Origin: an uncultured Eubacteriales bacterium
Lineage (GTDB): Bacteria; Bacillota; Clostridia; Oscillospirales; Acutalibacteraceae
DNA length: 64,000 nt
Direction: 5' to 3'
Assembly: GCA_948527295.1 (NCBI GenBank)
Contig: CAOSWK010000001.1
Span: 169,071 to 233,070 of the forward strand
The number at the start of each line of letters is the position of its first letter. Position 1 is the first letter of the stretch. Under the pieces are notes generated by a model. The model was not told where the DNA came from. It saw only the letters and a list, made by a program, of their open reading frames with translations, and made no database searches. Shown in pieces: positions 10,563 to 19,329 of the stretch. The position numbers were made by a program, and so were the translations under genes.

Positions 10563-13091
10563 TTGGAAAACGAAGAGAAGAACGAACTGGCGCCGAAAGT
10601 GATAGATGTGGACATTGAAAACGAGATGCAGAAGTCGTTTTTGGCGTACTCGATGTCGGTAATCGTCTCGCGGGCGCTGCCGGACGTGCGTGACGGCCTA
10701 AAACCGGTGCATCGGCGGATTTTGTATACGCTTTACGAGAACGGCTTGGGGCCGGATAAGGAGTATCGAAAGTGCGCGGATACCGTTGGATCAGTGCTTG
10801 GAAGATATCACCCACATGGCGATACCTCGGTTTATGACGCTTTGGTGCGGTTGGCGCAGGATTTTTCGATGAGGTACATGCTGGTGGACGGTCACGGCAA
10901 CTTCGGCTCGGTGGATGGCGACCCGCCGGCTGCTTATCGGTATACGGAGGCCAAGATGAGCAAGATGTCGGTCGAGATGCTCACGGATATCGAGAAGGAC
11001 ACGGTAAATTTCATGCCGAACTACGATGATCGCTTGAAGGAGCCGGAGGTTTTGCCTTCGAGATTTCCGAATTTGCTCGCGAATGGATCGACGGGAATCG
11101 CTGTGGGAATGGCAACGAACATCCCGCCGCACAACTTGGGTGAGGTTATAGACGCGATCTGCTGCTTGATAGATAATCCGGATGCCGAACTGGCGGACTT
11201 GATGGAGCATATAAAAGGTCCGGATTTTCCGACTGGCGCACAGATCATGGGTCATAGCGGGATTCGGTCGGCTTACTCTACGGGGCGCGGAAAAATCGTC
11301 GTGCGGGCGTGCGCGGAGATCGTCGAGGAGAAAAATTCGCGCTACAAAATCGTCGTCACAGAGCTGCCGTACCAAGTGAACAAGGCGCGGCTGTGCGAGA
11401 ACATCGCGGAACTGGTGAAGGATAAGCGAATCGAGGGTATCTCGAACATCGAGGACCACTCCGACCGCAACGGAATGCACATCCGGATAGACCTAAAGCG
11501 CGACGCGTCGCCGCAAATCGTGCTAAATCAGCTGTACTCGTTCACGCAGCTGCAAACGACGTTCGGCGTGATAATGCTGGCGATCGTGAACGGCGTGCCG
11601 AAAATACTGACGCTAAAAGAGATGTTGGCGCACTATCTGGACTTCCAAATAGAGGTGCTGACCAAACGGACGCGGTTTGAGCTGAACAAGGCCCGCGAGC
11701 GCGCACATATTCTGGCAGGGTTGAAGATCGCACTTGACCACATTGACGAAGTCATCGCAATTTTGCGGGCGTCGAAGTCGGTGGCCGAAGGCAAGGAGCG
11801 GCTGATGGAATCTTTTGGGTTGGACGAAGTGCAAGCGCAAGCCATTGTGCAAATGCGGCTGGGACAGTTAACTGGCCTGGAGCGCAGCAAAATCGAGGAA
11901 GAGCTGGCAGCGCTCGAAGAGAAAATCGCGGAACTTTTGAGCATCTTGGGGGATCGGTCGAAGCTTTTGAAGATGCTAAAGGACGAGATCTTAGAGATAA
12001 AGCGGCGGTTTGCCGACGAGCGACGGACAAAAATCATGGCGGTGAGCGGGGAAGTCGACGTGGAGGACTTGATCCCTGAGGAGGACTGCGTGCTGACGCT
12101 GACGAACTTTGGGTACGTTAAGCGGCAGAAGACGGATACATATAAACTGCAAAGACGCGGTGGACGGGGCGTTTCGGGCATGAGCTGCCGCGAGGAGGAC
12201 GTCGCTTCGGAGATGTTCGTGGTGAACAGCCACGACTATGTCATGTTTTTCACGAATTTGGGCAAGACGTATCGCCTGAAATGCTACGAAATTCCGGAGG
12301 GCTCGAGGATGTCCAAGGGCACAAATGTGGCGAATTTGCTGCCGGTCTTGCCGGAGGAAAAGGTCACATCGATGATAAAAGTGCCGGCGTTTGAGGAAGA
12401 AAAGTTTCTGGTGATGGTCACGAAGGGCGGAATAATCAAGCGGACGCAGCTGAATGCCTATAATTCGGCGAGAAAAAGCGGTCTGATTGCGATTGACTTG
12501 GACGAGGGCGACGAATTGGCCTGGGTTAGCGTTACCGACGGCAGGACGGAGCTTATGGTTGCGACGAAGAAGGGCATGGCTATCCGGTTTAGCGAGACTG
12601 ATGTGAGGGTAGTTGGCCGTACGGCGCGCGGTGTAAAGGCTATAACGCTTAAGGATGGCGATAGTGTCGTGGGGATGAGCCCTGTTTGCCGCGAAAAGAT
12701 GGTTCTGACGGTTTCGGAGACGGGTTATGGCAGACTCTCGGACTTTGACGATTATAGGCTTCAAAACCGCGGCGGCAAGGGAATTATAAATTATCATGTT
12801 GCGAAATATGGCGATGTTGCGGCGATAAAGTTGGTTTCGAGCGATGAGGACGTAATTCTGATTGCTGAGAATGGCGTGATTATCAGGATAAAGGCGGATT
12901 CGGTTCGGAAGTGTTCGCGGCCTTCTAAGGGAGTGCGCGTTATGAAGATTGGCGACAATAACAAGATCGTTGCAGTTGCGAGCATGGAGCATGAAGATGA
13001 TAGCACAGATATCCATTCTGACGCGGCTGATGGGGAAGAGGTTGTTCAAGAAGACGTGCAAAATGCGGATAATGGCAAAGAACAGCAATAA
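10563..13091 (+). CDS. gyrA: DNA gyrase subunit A
   Basis: The DNA cleavage-reunion subunit, 842 residues from this start. The active-site tyrosine lies in AAYRYTEAKMS. The quinolone region reads HPHGDTSVYDALVRLAQ, with Thr at the position of E. coli Ser83 and Asp at position 87; this is a normal wild-type variant. The C-terminal beta-pinwheel includes the gyrase box QRRGGRGVSG. The frame is open from a GTG at 10554, but GAGGTG at 10551-10556 is the ribosome site and fits TTG at 10563. The acidic tail (EHEDDSTDIHSDAADGEE) is common in GyrA. Confidence 0.96.
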   Translation: MENEEKNELAPKVIDVDIENEMQKSFLAYSMSVIVSRALPDVRDGLKPVHRRILYTLYENGLGPDKEYRKCADTVGSVLGRYHPHGDTSVYDALVRLAQDFSMRYMLVDGHGNFGSVDGDPPAAYRYTEAKMSKMSVEMLTDIEKDTVNFMPNYDDRLKEPEVLPSRFPNLLANGSTGIAVGMATNIPPHNLGEVIDAICCLIDNPDAELADLMEHIKGPDFPTGAQIMGHSGIRSAYSTGRGKIVVRACAEIVEEKNSRYKIVVTELPYQVNKARLCENIAELVKDKRIEGISNIEDHSDRNGMHIRIDLKRDASPQIVLNQLYSFTQLQTTFGVIMLAIVNGVPKILTLKEMLAHYLDFQIEVLTKRTRFELNKARERAHILAGLKIALDHIDEVIAILRASKSVAEGKERLMESFGLDEVQAQAIVQMRLGQLTGLERSKIEEELAALEEKIAELLSILGDRSKLLKMLKDEILEIKRRFADERRTKIMAVSGEVDVEDLIPEEDCVLTLTNFGYVKRQKTDTYKLQRRGGRGVSGMSCREEDVASEMFVVNSHDYVMFFTNLGKTYRLKCYEIPEGSRMSKGTNVANLLPVLPEEKVTSMIKVPAFEEEKFLVMVTKGGIIKRTQLNAYNSARKSGLIAIDLDEGDELAWVSVTDGRTELMVATKKGMAIRFSETDVRVVGRTARGVKAITLKDGDSVVGMSPVCREKMVLTVSETGYGRLSDFDDYRLQNRGGKGIINYHVAKYGDVAAIKLVSSDEDVILIAENGVIIRIKADSVRKCSRPSKGVRVMKIGDNNKIVAVASMEHEDDSTDIHSDAADGEEVVQEDVQNADNGKEQQ

Positions 13092-13145
13092 AGTTTTAAC
13101 AAAATTGTGATGTTTTGTTGAAAGTTTTGCGAGCGAGAGCAACAA

Positions 13146-13175
13146 TAGCGCCCCGCGGTATAGTGGGGCGCGCTA
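13146..13175 (+). other. GC-rich hairpin between gyrA and rpe
   Basis: GCGCCCC (13148-13154) can pair with GGGGCGC (13165-13171) across a 10-base loop, with TA/TA pairs outside. No T run follows, so it is not a clear intrinsic terminator; it could be a processing or weak pause structure ahead of rpe. Confidence 0.4.
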
Positions 13176-13198
13176 TGCAATGAGGGGGCTGAGGGTGC

Positions 13199-13843
13199 AT
13201 GAAAGTGGCGGCGTCTGTGCTGGCGAGCGATTTTTCCAGGTTGGGCGACGAAGTGAATAGAGTTTCGCGGTCTGGCGCGGATTTTGTGCATATAGATGTG
13301 ATGGATGGCGTCTTTGTGCGAAATATAACCATGGGACCGGCTATAATTAGAGCAATACGGTCGTGTGCGAGCGTTCCGTTTGACGTGCACCTGATGATAA
13401 CTGAACCCTCGCGGTACTTTGCGGATTTCGCCGAAGCTGGCGCGGATATAATCACGTTTCATGCCGAGGCGGGGAGCAATCTTTTGAGCGCAATAAACGC
13501 CGTGAAATCAACGGGCAAAAAGGTTGGGGTAGCTATAAAGCCCGCAACGTTGGTAGATGAGCTTTTGGAGTATTTGCCGATGATAGATTTGGCGGTCGTG
13601 ATGACGGTTGAACCCGGATTTGGTGGACAGGCATTTATGCCGGAGATGATGAGCAAAGTCCGCGCGTTGCGGGAGGAAATCTGCAAACAAGGGCTTAAGA
13701 CGCTTATAGAAGTCGACGGCGGGATAACCAAAGAGACCGCCAAAACGGCGGCCCAAAGCGGTGCGGACATCTGCGTGGCGGGGACTAGCATTTTTAAAAG
13801 CAGCGATATGGAGCGTGCGATCGCCGAAATTAAGGGAGTTTAG
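13199..13843 (+). CDS. rpe: Ribulose-phosphate 3-epimerase
   Basis: A 214-residue TIM-barrel enzyme that interconverts ribulose 5-phosphate and xylulose 5-phosphate in the pentose phosphate pathway. Conserved active-site stretches are HIDVMDGVFVRNITMGP, HLMITEP, TFHAEA and VEPGFGGQAFMPEMM, with metal-binding His and Asp residues in place. EVDGGITKETAKTAAQSGAD contains the second catalytic Asp. Length is normal. The start ATG has GAGGG upstream. In many Clostridia rpe follows rsgA; here it instead follows gyrA. Confidence 0.95.
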   Translation: MKVAASVLASDFSRLGDEVNRVSRSGADFVHIDVMDGVFVRNITMGPAIIRAIRSCASVPFDVHLMITEPSRYFADFAEAGADIITFHAEAGSNLLSAINAVKSTGKKVGVAIKPATLVDELLEYLPMIDLAVVMTVEPGFGGQAFMPEMMSKVRALREEICKQGLKTLIEVDGGITKETAKTAAQSGADICVAGTSIFKSSDMERAIAEIKGV

Positions 13844-13876
13844 GCGAGGTTTGTTACAAATTTGAGCAAAAAATTG

Positions 13877-13940
13877 GCCGAAAGCAAGGTTACCTGTGAG
13901 TGCGCTGAGGGCAGGCGGGGCCTTGTTTTCGGCTTGATTA
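13877..13940 (+). terminator. Possible intrinsic terminator after rpe
   Basis: GCCGAAAGCAAGG (13877-13889) pairs with CCTTGTTTTCGGC (13921-13933) with one wobble, across a long 31-base loop, followed by a T-rich stretch. It lies between convergent rpe and mecA and may serve both. Confidence 0.5.
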
Positions 13941-13948
13941 TTTTAATT

Positions 13949-14527
13949 TTAGGTTAAAAGATATTTCCCGAGCTCCTCTATGGCGCGGTTTTTGATAATG
14001 ACGTTGCCTCTTTCAACCAGTCTGGCGGCGGCAACAGCACTTTTGCCCGCAAAACGCCCGTACTCACTGATGACTGCCAGAAGATTCGATGAGATTGCGC
14101 CTTTGATGTATAATACCAAAAAATAGGAATTTTTAATTTCTATAATAGAACTATCGAAAAAGCTGAAACGACCGTTGTAGAGGCGTTCAACGAGTGCAAA
14201 GAGAGAATCCGGCGTTTTAAAAAAGAAAGCGAACGGCTTAGATTTATTTTTGATTTTATAAATTTTTCGAGCAGAGTCAAGGCGGTTCGAAAGCAGCGTG
14301 ACCAAGACGAAACAGCCGTTGGTCTGTGGAATAGCTTCGATTAGGAGCTTTTTGTTGCTGCAGAAAAATCCGATTTCGGATTCGGCTTTGGCCAGCAGAT
14401 TATTGATGATTTCTGAAGAAAACTCGTATTTCCAGTTAAGACGGTTAATCGAGACATCCAAAAATTTCAAATCCTCGCTCGAAAGGGCAATCAGCAGACG
14501 GTTCTCGTCGATTTTGTCCAAAATCAT
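13949..14527 (-). CDS. mecA: Adaptor protein MecA (ClpC adaptor)
   Basis: A 192-residue MecA/YpbH-family adaptor that delivers substrates to ClpC-ClpP for degradation. The N-terminal part (MILDKIDENRLLIALSSEDL) and the SEIGFFCSNKKLLIEAIP stretch match the family, where the last part reads MIEAIP in relatives. The C-terminal domain (about 95-192) carries FKTPDSLFALVERLYNGRFSFF-type sequence, the ClpC-binding fold. It is monocistronic and convergent with rpe. The start has a GGGGGTG site. In this lineage its substrates are unknown. Confidence 0.8.
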   Translation of the reverse strand: MILDKIDENRLLIALSSEDLKFLDVSINRLNWKYEFSSEIINNLLAKAESEIGFFCSNKKLLIEAIPQTNGCFVLVTLLSNRLDSARKIYKIKNKSKPFAFFFKTPDSLFALVERLYNGRFSFFDSSIIEIKNSYFLVLYIKGAISSNLLAVISEYGRFAGKSAVAAARLVERGNVIIKNRAIEELGKYLLT

Positions 14528-14693
14528 GACGGCACCCCCGAAAAAAGAAATAGTAAAAAAATTTCGACCTCAATAATATAATATTATAGAACGGGCGGGC
14601 GTGCAAGTGGATTTTGCAGAATGAGCGAAAAAGGTTTAAAAAGTCGCAAAAAAACGGAAAATCCGACTAAAACCGGCGCGCGCGAGAAGATAA

Positions 14694-14722
14694 TTGACAA
14701 AAAACGAGGCAAATGGTAAAAT
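14694..14722 (+). promoter_or_regulatory. Sigma-A promoter for the 14.8-kb gene
   Basis: Perfect -35 TTGACA (14694-14699), 17-base spacer and -10 TAAAAT (14717-14722), 53 bases ahead of the ATG at 14775. Confidence 0.8.
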
Positions 14723-14774
14723 AATAAGCGATTTTTTGAGCAAAAATGCACATTAAAATTAGGGGGATTTAAAA

Positions 14775-15206
14775 ATGTTTTTGATGGGCGGACTGTTTGG
14801 CGCGAGCATGCTGCGGGTTTTGGCGGCTTTGGCGTATAAGGTGTTCTTGTGCATCGCGGTTTATAAGGACGCGATAGAGCATAGTGATCGAAACACCGCG
14901 CTGTGGACTACGGTTTTGACGGCGATTTTCGGATTTATTCCGGCGGTGGTTTATGCGATATTTAGATATCAGAAGGGAAAAGACTTCGTGACGTGCCGGC
15001 ATTGCGGAAAGATGGTCTCCAAAAAATATCCGGTGTGCATGTTTTGCAAGCAGCCAACAGGCGACGAATCGGGCCGCAGCTTGATTAGCGAAGAGGTAAA
15101 GAAATATTTGATCTTGGCTGGAGTATTTTTCATCGTGCAATTTGTTTTCGAAGGCATAATCGCGGCATCTGGGGCTCGGCAGGCTGTCACGTTCAACCTG
15201 TTTTAG
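14775..15206 (+). CDS. Zinc-ribbon membrane protein of unknown function
   Basis: A 143-residue protein I cannot name. Hydrophobic segments lie near residues 8-28 and 46-64. A four-cysteine zinc ribbon follows at about 75-93 (CRHCGKMVSKKYPVCMFC), then a last membrane segment at about 111-130. The ribbon would be in a loop between membrane segments. The gene has its own strong promoter and a GGGGG ribosome site, and stands 48 bases before the secreted lysozyme gene. Confidence 0.75.
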   Translation: MFLMGGLFGASMLRVLAALAYKVFLCIAVYKDAIEHSDRNTALWTTVLTAIFGFIPAVVYAIFRYQKGKDFVTCRHCGKMVSKKYPVCMFCKQPTGDESGRSLISEEVKKYLILAGVFFIVQFVFEGIIAASGARQAVTFNLF

Positions 15207-15254
15207 TAATTATTTTTGTATATATTACAGATAGTATAATTTTTGGGAGTTAAA

Positions 15255-16856
15255 ATGAGGGGTATTAAAAGGAAGATTTGCGCCGTTTTGTTCGCGTTGA
15301 TACTGATTCTGGTGGGAGCGGGACAAGCTTTTGCAGGGGCGGTGCGAGAATTTACGCTGCACAAAGGGCAATCGATGTTTATTTCTGTAGAACACTTGCA
15401 GAATCCGGCGATGCTAACATCGGAGAACGACGCAGTGGCGTCAGTTTTGAACGGGGTGATCACTGCGAACTCAGTGGGAGAGGCGTTCTGCAGGGAAGTC
15501 CGAACCGGTGCGGGTGGAGAAATCCAAGAAAAAAGGTTTAAAATAAAGGTCCTGCCGCCAAAGTTGATACGCTATATTTTTGTGGAACCGAATAATCCAC
15601 GACCTGGCGAGGATTTGAAGTTGGTAGCGATTGCGGATGCCGCAGTGGAACGAGTTAAGTTTTTGGTGACTACGAATTTAGGTCGATTTGAGGCTATGGC
15701 TGAGGAAAAATGCCCAGACGGAGAGAGTTTTATTCACCGAGCGAGGGTAAAACCTAGAGGCTCCGGGAAGTTCACGGTGAAAGCGCAGGTGGAGAGCGGT
15801 TCTAATTGGGTGGATGTGCCGGACTGTAGTTTTGATGGGGTTTTTACAGAGAGCTCAGCGGCAAATACAGCAGAGATGCGTGTTAGCGATAGGTGCATTG
15901 ATTACATAATGGCTAAAGAGGGCTTTAGAGCGAGGATTATGGAGGATGGCCTGGCGAAAAACGTCTATGATATCGGTTACGGCAGCGGAGTTAGGGCCGG
16001 TGCGGCTTTTTATAACAACGTCACGCGCGCTGCGGCGCACGCCATGCTTGTGAATCGCCTGAACAACGGCAACTGTTCGCGGGCTCTCAATAATTTTATT
16101 CTGCGCAATGGTTTGAGGGTGTCTCAGAACGAGTTTGACGCGCTTTCGAGCTTTACATACAACCTGGGTGCCGGCTGGCTTAGCAACTCTGGTTTACGAA
16201 ATGTATTTTTGAGGTCTAAAAATACAAACAGTTTAAGCGCGAGCGGGCCTCAAAAAAGGATGACTGGGACGATTGTTTCTACGAATGGCCTCCGGATGCG
16301 GGAGGGACCCAGCACGCAAACCGGGACTTTGGCTATTTTGAGGTTTAATGAGCAGGTTGAGGTTTTGAACGAGAATAATAACGAATGGTATAAAGTTCGG
16401 ACGAGTGGCGGTTTGGAGGGGTACTGCTTTGCGGAGTTTTTGAGCGTGATTACCGAATATACAAATAGTAATATTGGCGTTGTTAATTCGAGCGATGGAT
16501 TGAGACTACGAGAGGGTCCGAGCACTGAAAATGAGGCGATTTCTGTGATGAGGTTTAATGAGCGAGTTGAGGTTTTGAGTGAGAATAATAACGGATGGTA
16601 TAAAGTTCGAACGAGTGACGGCTTGGTGGGATATTGCAGTGCGCAGTTTTTAACAGTCGAGGCTTTGGATGTTAGGAATTCTGCGAGCCGAGATGACTTT
16701 GCAAAGGCGTTTTTAGAGTATAACAAGGCGGGCGGAAGGTTCATAAGGGGCCTTTTGAACCGTCGGATTGAAGAGCTGCAGATCTATTTTTATGGCGATT
16801 ACGCGCGCGATGGCGGGAAAAACAAGTATAATTTTTCGCTACCGGATTACGCATAA
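15255..16856 (+). CDS. Secreted GH24-type lysozyme split by two SH3b domains
   Basis: A 533-residue exported wall hydrolase. A signal peptide (about 1-28, ending AGQAFA) is followed by a Big2-like Ig segment (about 30-100) and a second beta-rich linker region. The lysozyme domain begins near residue 212 with IMAKEGFRARIMED; Glu222 and Asp231 keep the E-x8-D spacing of T4-type lysozymes, though the usual Thr before IGYG is Asp. It runs through SSFTYNLGAGWL to about 322. Two bacterial SH3 domains (about 338-398 and 408-468) come next, and the lysozyme C-terminal helices (FLEYNKAGGRFIRGLLNRR, 483-505) only after them. The start ATG is chosen because GGGAG precedes it by 5 bases; an in-frame TTG lies 4 codons upstream. 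Confidence 0.85.
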   Translation: MRGIKRKICAVLFALILILVGAGQAFAGAVREFTLHKGQSMFISVEHLQNPAMLTSENDAVASVLNGVITANSVGEAFCREVRTGAGGEIQEKRFKIKVLPPKLIRYIFVEPNNPRPGEDLKLVAIADAAVERVKFLVTTNLGRFEAMAEEKCPDGESFIHRARVKPRGSGKFTVKAQVESGSNWVDVPDCSFDGVFTESSAANTAEMRVSDRCIDYIMAKEGFRARIMEDGLAKNVYDIGYGSGVRAGAAFYNNVTRAAAHAMLVNRLNNGNCSRALNNFILRNGLRVSQNEFDALSSFTYNLGAGWLSNSGLRNVFLRSKNTNSLSASGPQKRMTGTIVSTNGLRMREGPSTQTGTLAILRFNEQVEVLNENNNEWYKVRTSGGLEGYCFAEFLSVITEYTNSNIGVVNSSDGLRLREGPSTENEAISVMRFNERVEVLSENNNGWYKVRTSDGLVGYCSAQFLTVEALDVRNSASRDDFAKAFLEYNKAGGRFIRGLLNRRIEELQIYFYGDYARDGGKNKYNFSLPDYA

Positions 16857-16868
16857 TTTTGAATTTTT

Positions 16869-16906
16869 AGAGTTTACAAGCCGTTTTGTGAACTCTTTTT
16901 TCTTTT
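16869..16906 (+). terminator. Intrinsic terminator after the lysozyme gene
   Basis: AGAGTTTACAA and TTGTGAACTCT form an 11-bp stem with one wobble and a 6-base loop, followed by TTTTTTCTTTTT. Confidence 0.85.
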
Positions 16907-16941
16907 TGAGAAAAACTATTTTCTTGTTAAGAATTTTGAGC

Positions 16942-16947
16942 TATAAT
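16942..16947 (+). promoter_or_regulatory. -10 element ahead of the desulfurase-thiI pair
   Basis: TATAAT stands 39 bases before the desulfurase start. The -35 (TTTTCT at a 17-base distance) is poor, so this is only a candidate. Confidence 0.4.
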
Positions 16948-16986
16948 GTTGGTGGGCGAATTCGCGCGAGGGGCGGGGGTGAGGCG

Positions 16987-18117
16987 ATGAGCGAGGTTTA
17001 TCTGGACAACAGCGCGACGACTAGGCCGTGCAAGGCGGCTGTGGACAAAATTGTGGAGGTTCTTACTAGTAATTTCGGGAATCCTTCGTCGCTGCACGAA
17101 AGGGGATTTGAAGCGGAAAGAGAAGTCGAACGCGCGAGAGAAGTTATTGCAAAGAGCTTAAATGCTAGATCTGATGAGATTTTTTTTACATCTGGAGGCA
17201 CAGAAGCCAATAATATCGCGATTTTTGGGGCTGCAGATGCAAACAAACGGCGTGGTAATAAGATTGTAACGACATCGGTGGAGCACTCATCCGTGTACAA
17301 CCCCGCACGGGAGCTTGAAAAACAGGGCTACGACGTGGTATACTTAAGGCCAGACGAAACCGGACGAATCTCTATAGGTCAAATCGACGAAGCCATCGAC
17401 GCGGACACGATTTTGGTGAGCGTGATGATGGTGAACAACGAGGTCGGATCGATTTTTCCCGTAGAGAAAATCAAAAAAGTCATCGAAAAACACAAGTCGC
17501 CAGCCGTGCTGCACATTGACGCGGTTCAGGCGTTCGGGAAGATCTCCGTAGACGTAGAGAAATTGAGGGCGGATCTGGTAACCGTCTCAGCGCACAAAAT
17601 TCACGGGCCAAAAGGCGTGGGGGCGCTGTTCAAACGAAAGGGCGTGCGAGTAACGCCGCGGACCTACGGCGGAGGGCAGCAACAAAAGGTACGCCCAGGA
17701 ACAGAGCCAGTTGCGCTAATTGCGGGGTTTGGCGCAGCGGCTGAGCAATTTGAACTGGGGCCTCAATATGACAGAATAAGCCAGCTGAATCGCTATTTTA
17801 GAGAGAGGCTCGTTGACATTAACGGAATCAGTGTAAACTCGCCGCAGGACGCCGTTTCGCACATAATTAATATTTCCACAAACGAAATAAAATCGGAGAC
17901 GATGCTTCATTTTTTGTCGGCTAGGGGAATCTTTGTTTCGAGCGGTTCTGCATGCGCAAAAGGCAGGCGGAGTCGGGTTTTGAGCGAGATGAGGTTGCCA
18001 GAAAGGCGCATAGATACTGCCTTGAGGATTAGCTTTTCTAAAGACAACACCCGCGCAGACGTTGATGAGCTGTTGCGTCAGCTGAAGATTGGTATGGAGA
18101 CGCTGGCGCATATTTGA
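16987..18117 (+). CDS. Cysteine desulfurase, ThiI-partner type (NifZ-like)
   Basis: A 376-residue PLP enzyme that removes sulfur from cysteine and passes it as a persulfide. The protein starts MSEVYLDNSATTRPCKAAVD; FTSGGTEANNIAIFG contacts PLP; the Schiff-base lysine lies in TVSAHKIHGPKGVGALF; the active cysteine is in SSGSACAKGRRS. The open frame extends 73 codons upstream, but that part is hydrophobic junk after a terminator. The ATG at 16987 has GGGGGTGAGG and fits the family start. It lies 25 bases before thiI, the arrangement of nifZ-thiI in Bacillus, so it most likely supplies sulfur for 4-thiouridine in tRNA. Confidence 0.92.
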   Translation: MSEVYLDNSATTRPCKAAVDKIVEVLTSNFGNPSSLHERGFEAEREVERAREVIAKSLNARSDEIFFTSGGTEANNIAIFGAADANKRRGNKIVTTSVEHSSVYNPARELEKQGYDVVYLRPDETGRISIGQIDEAIDADTILVSVMMVNNEVGSIFPVEKIKKVIEKHKSPAVLHIDAVQAFGKISVDVEKLRADLVTVSAHKIHGPKGVGALFKRKGVRVTPRTYGGGQQQKVRPGTEPVALIAGFGAAAEQFELGPQYDRISQLNRYFRERLVDINGISVNSPQDAVSHIINISTNEIKSETMLHFLSARGIFVSSGSACAKGRRSRVLSEMRLPERRIDTALRISFSKDNTRADVDELLRQLKIGMETLAHI

Positions 18118-18142
18118 TTGAAAGGGGGAGGACGCGCGAAAA

Positions 18143-19315
18143 ATGAGAGAAGTGATGTTGATAAAGCTCGGCGAGATCGTGCTGAAGGGACTCAATCGCA
18201 AAAATTTTGAGGACAAGCTGATACGAAATATCAAGCGAAAAGTCTCGGCACTCGGGGAGTTTCAATTGATAAACCTGCAATCGACGATTTACCTGATCCC
18301 GCAGGGCGAAACCGCCGATTTTGAGCGGGTAGAGAAGACCGTTGGCAAAATTTTTGGAATATCTCGGTACGCCAGAGCGGCCCAGTGCGACAAGGATCTG
18401 GCGGCGATAAAGGAAACCGCGGTGGAATATTTGCGCGAAATTTTGCCAAAATTACGGACGTTTAAAGTCGAGTCGAAACGCAGCGACAAGAGGTTCGCAC
18501 TAAAATCGCCGGAAATATCGGCGGCCGTGGGAGAGCGCATCCTGGAGGCGTTCCCGCACCTGTCAGTGGACGTGCACAACCCGGACATCACCGTAACAGT
18601 CGAAGTTCGTGACTTCGGCGCCTATGTACGGGGAGATTCGTTACCAGGTGCTGGCGGAATCCCTATCGGAACGGGAGGCCGAGCTGCAGTGATGATCTCT
18701 GGCGGAATAGACAGCCCCGTGGCGGCGTGGATGCTGGCGAAACGCGGCGTAGAGCTGGTTGCGATCCACTTTGCAAGCCCGCCGTACACAAGCCCAAGAG
18801 CCGAGCAAAAGGTGGCGTCGTTACTGAAAAAAGTCGCGGAATTTGCAGGAAAAATCACGATGATCACCGTTCCGTTCACAGAGATTCAGGAGAATATCAA
18901 GGCTCATTGCGACGAGGACTTTTTCACAGTGATCATGCGCCGCTTTATGATGCGGATTTCTGAGATTATCGCAAAAAAATATCGATGCAAGGCACTAATT
19001 ACGGGTGAAAGCTTGGGTCAGGTGGCCAGCCAGACGATGGATGCTATCACTTGCACGAATGATGCTGTAAAAATGCCGATATTCCGGCCGCTAATTGGGA
19101 TGGACAAAGACGAAATAGTGGAAATCGCAAGAAAAATCGAGACATTTGAGCTTTCAATATTACCGTATGAGGACTGCTGTACAGTATTCACGCCAAAGCA
19201 CCCTCGAACCAAACCGGTATTGCGCGATGTACAGCGGGAAGAGAGCAAACTTGACTGCGAAAATCTGATTCGGGCGGCGGTTGAGGGCGTAAAAATAACT
19301 GAGATTTTGGATTAG
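18143..19315 (+). CDS. thiI: tRNA 4-thiouridine synthetase ThiI
   Basis: A 390-residue enzyme that adenylates U8 of tRNA and inserts sulfur. The N-terminal ferredoxin-like and THUMP domains (about 1-165) start REVMLIKLGEIVLKGLNRK. The PP-loop ATP pyrophosphatase motif is SGGIDSPVAAWM near residue 182. There is no C-terminal rhodanese domain, as in Bacillus, where the partner desulfurase transfers sulfur directly. The partner gene lies immediately upstream. Length is normal for the short form. Confidence 0.95.
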   Translation: MREVMLIKLGEIVLKGLNRKNFEDKLIRNIKRKVSALGEFQLINLQSTIYLIPQGETADFERVEKTVGKIFGISRYARAAQCDKDLAAIKETAVEYLREILPKLRTFKVESKRSDKRFALKSPEISAAVGERILEAFPHLSVDVHNPDITVTVEVRDFGAYVRGDSLPGAGGIPIGTGGRAAVMISGGIDSPVAAWMLAKRGVELVAIHFASPPYTSPRAEQKVASLLKKVAEFAGKITMITVPFTEIQENIKAHCDEDFFTVIMRRFMMRISEIIAKKYRCKALITGESLGQVASQTMDAITCTNDAVKMPIFRPLIGMDKDEIVEIARKIETFELSILPYEDCCTVFTPKHPRTKPVLRDVQREESKLDCENLIRAAVEGVKITEILD

Positions 19316-19329
19316 AAAAGAGGGGTCGC

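Noticed and set aside
13146..13175. Strong intrinsic terminator for gyrA
   Set aside because: The stem is GC-rich but no T tract follows, so only a hairpin is reported.
16768..16986. 73-codon N-terminal extension of the cysteine desulfurase
   Set aside because: It spans the terminator of the lysozyme gene and the promoter region, and the family start with a good ribosome site is at 16987.
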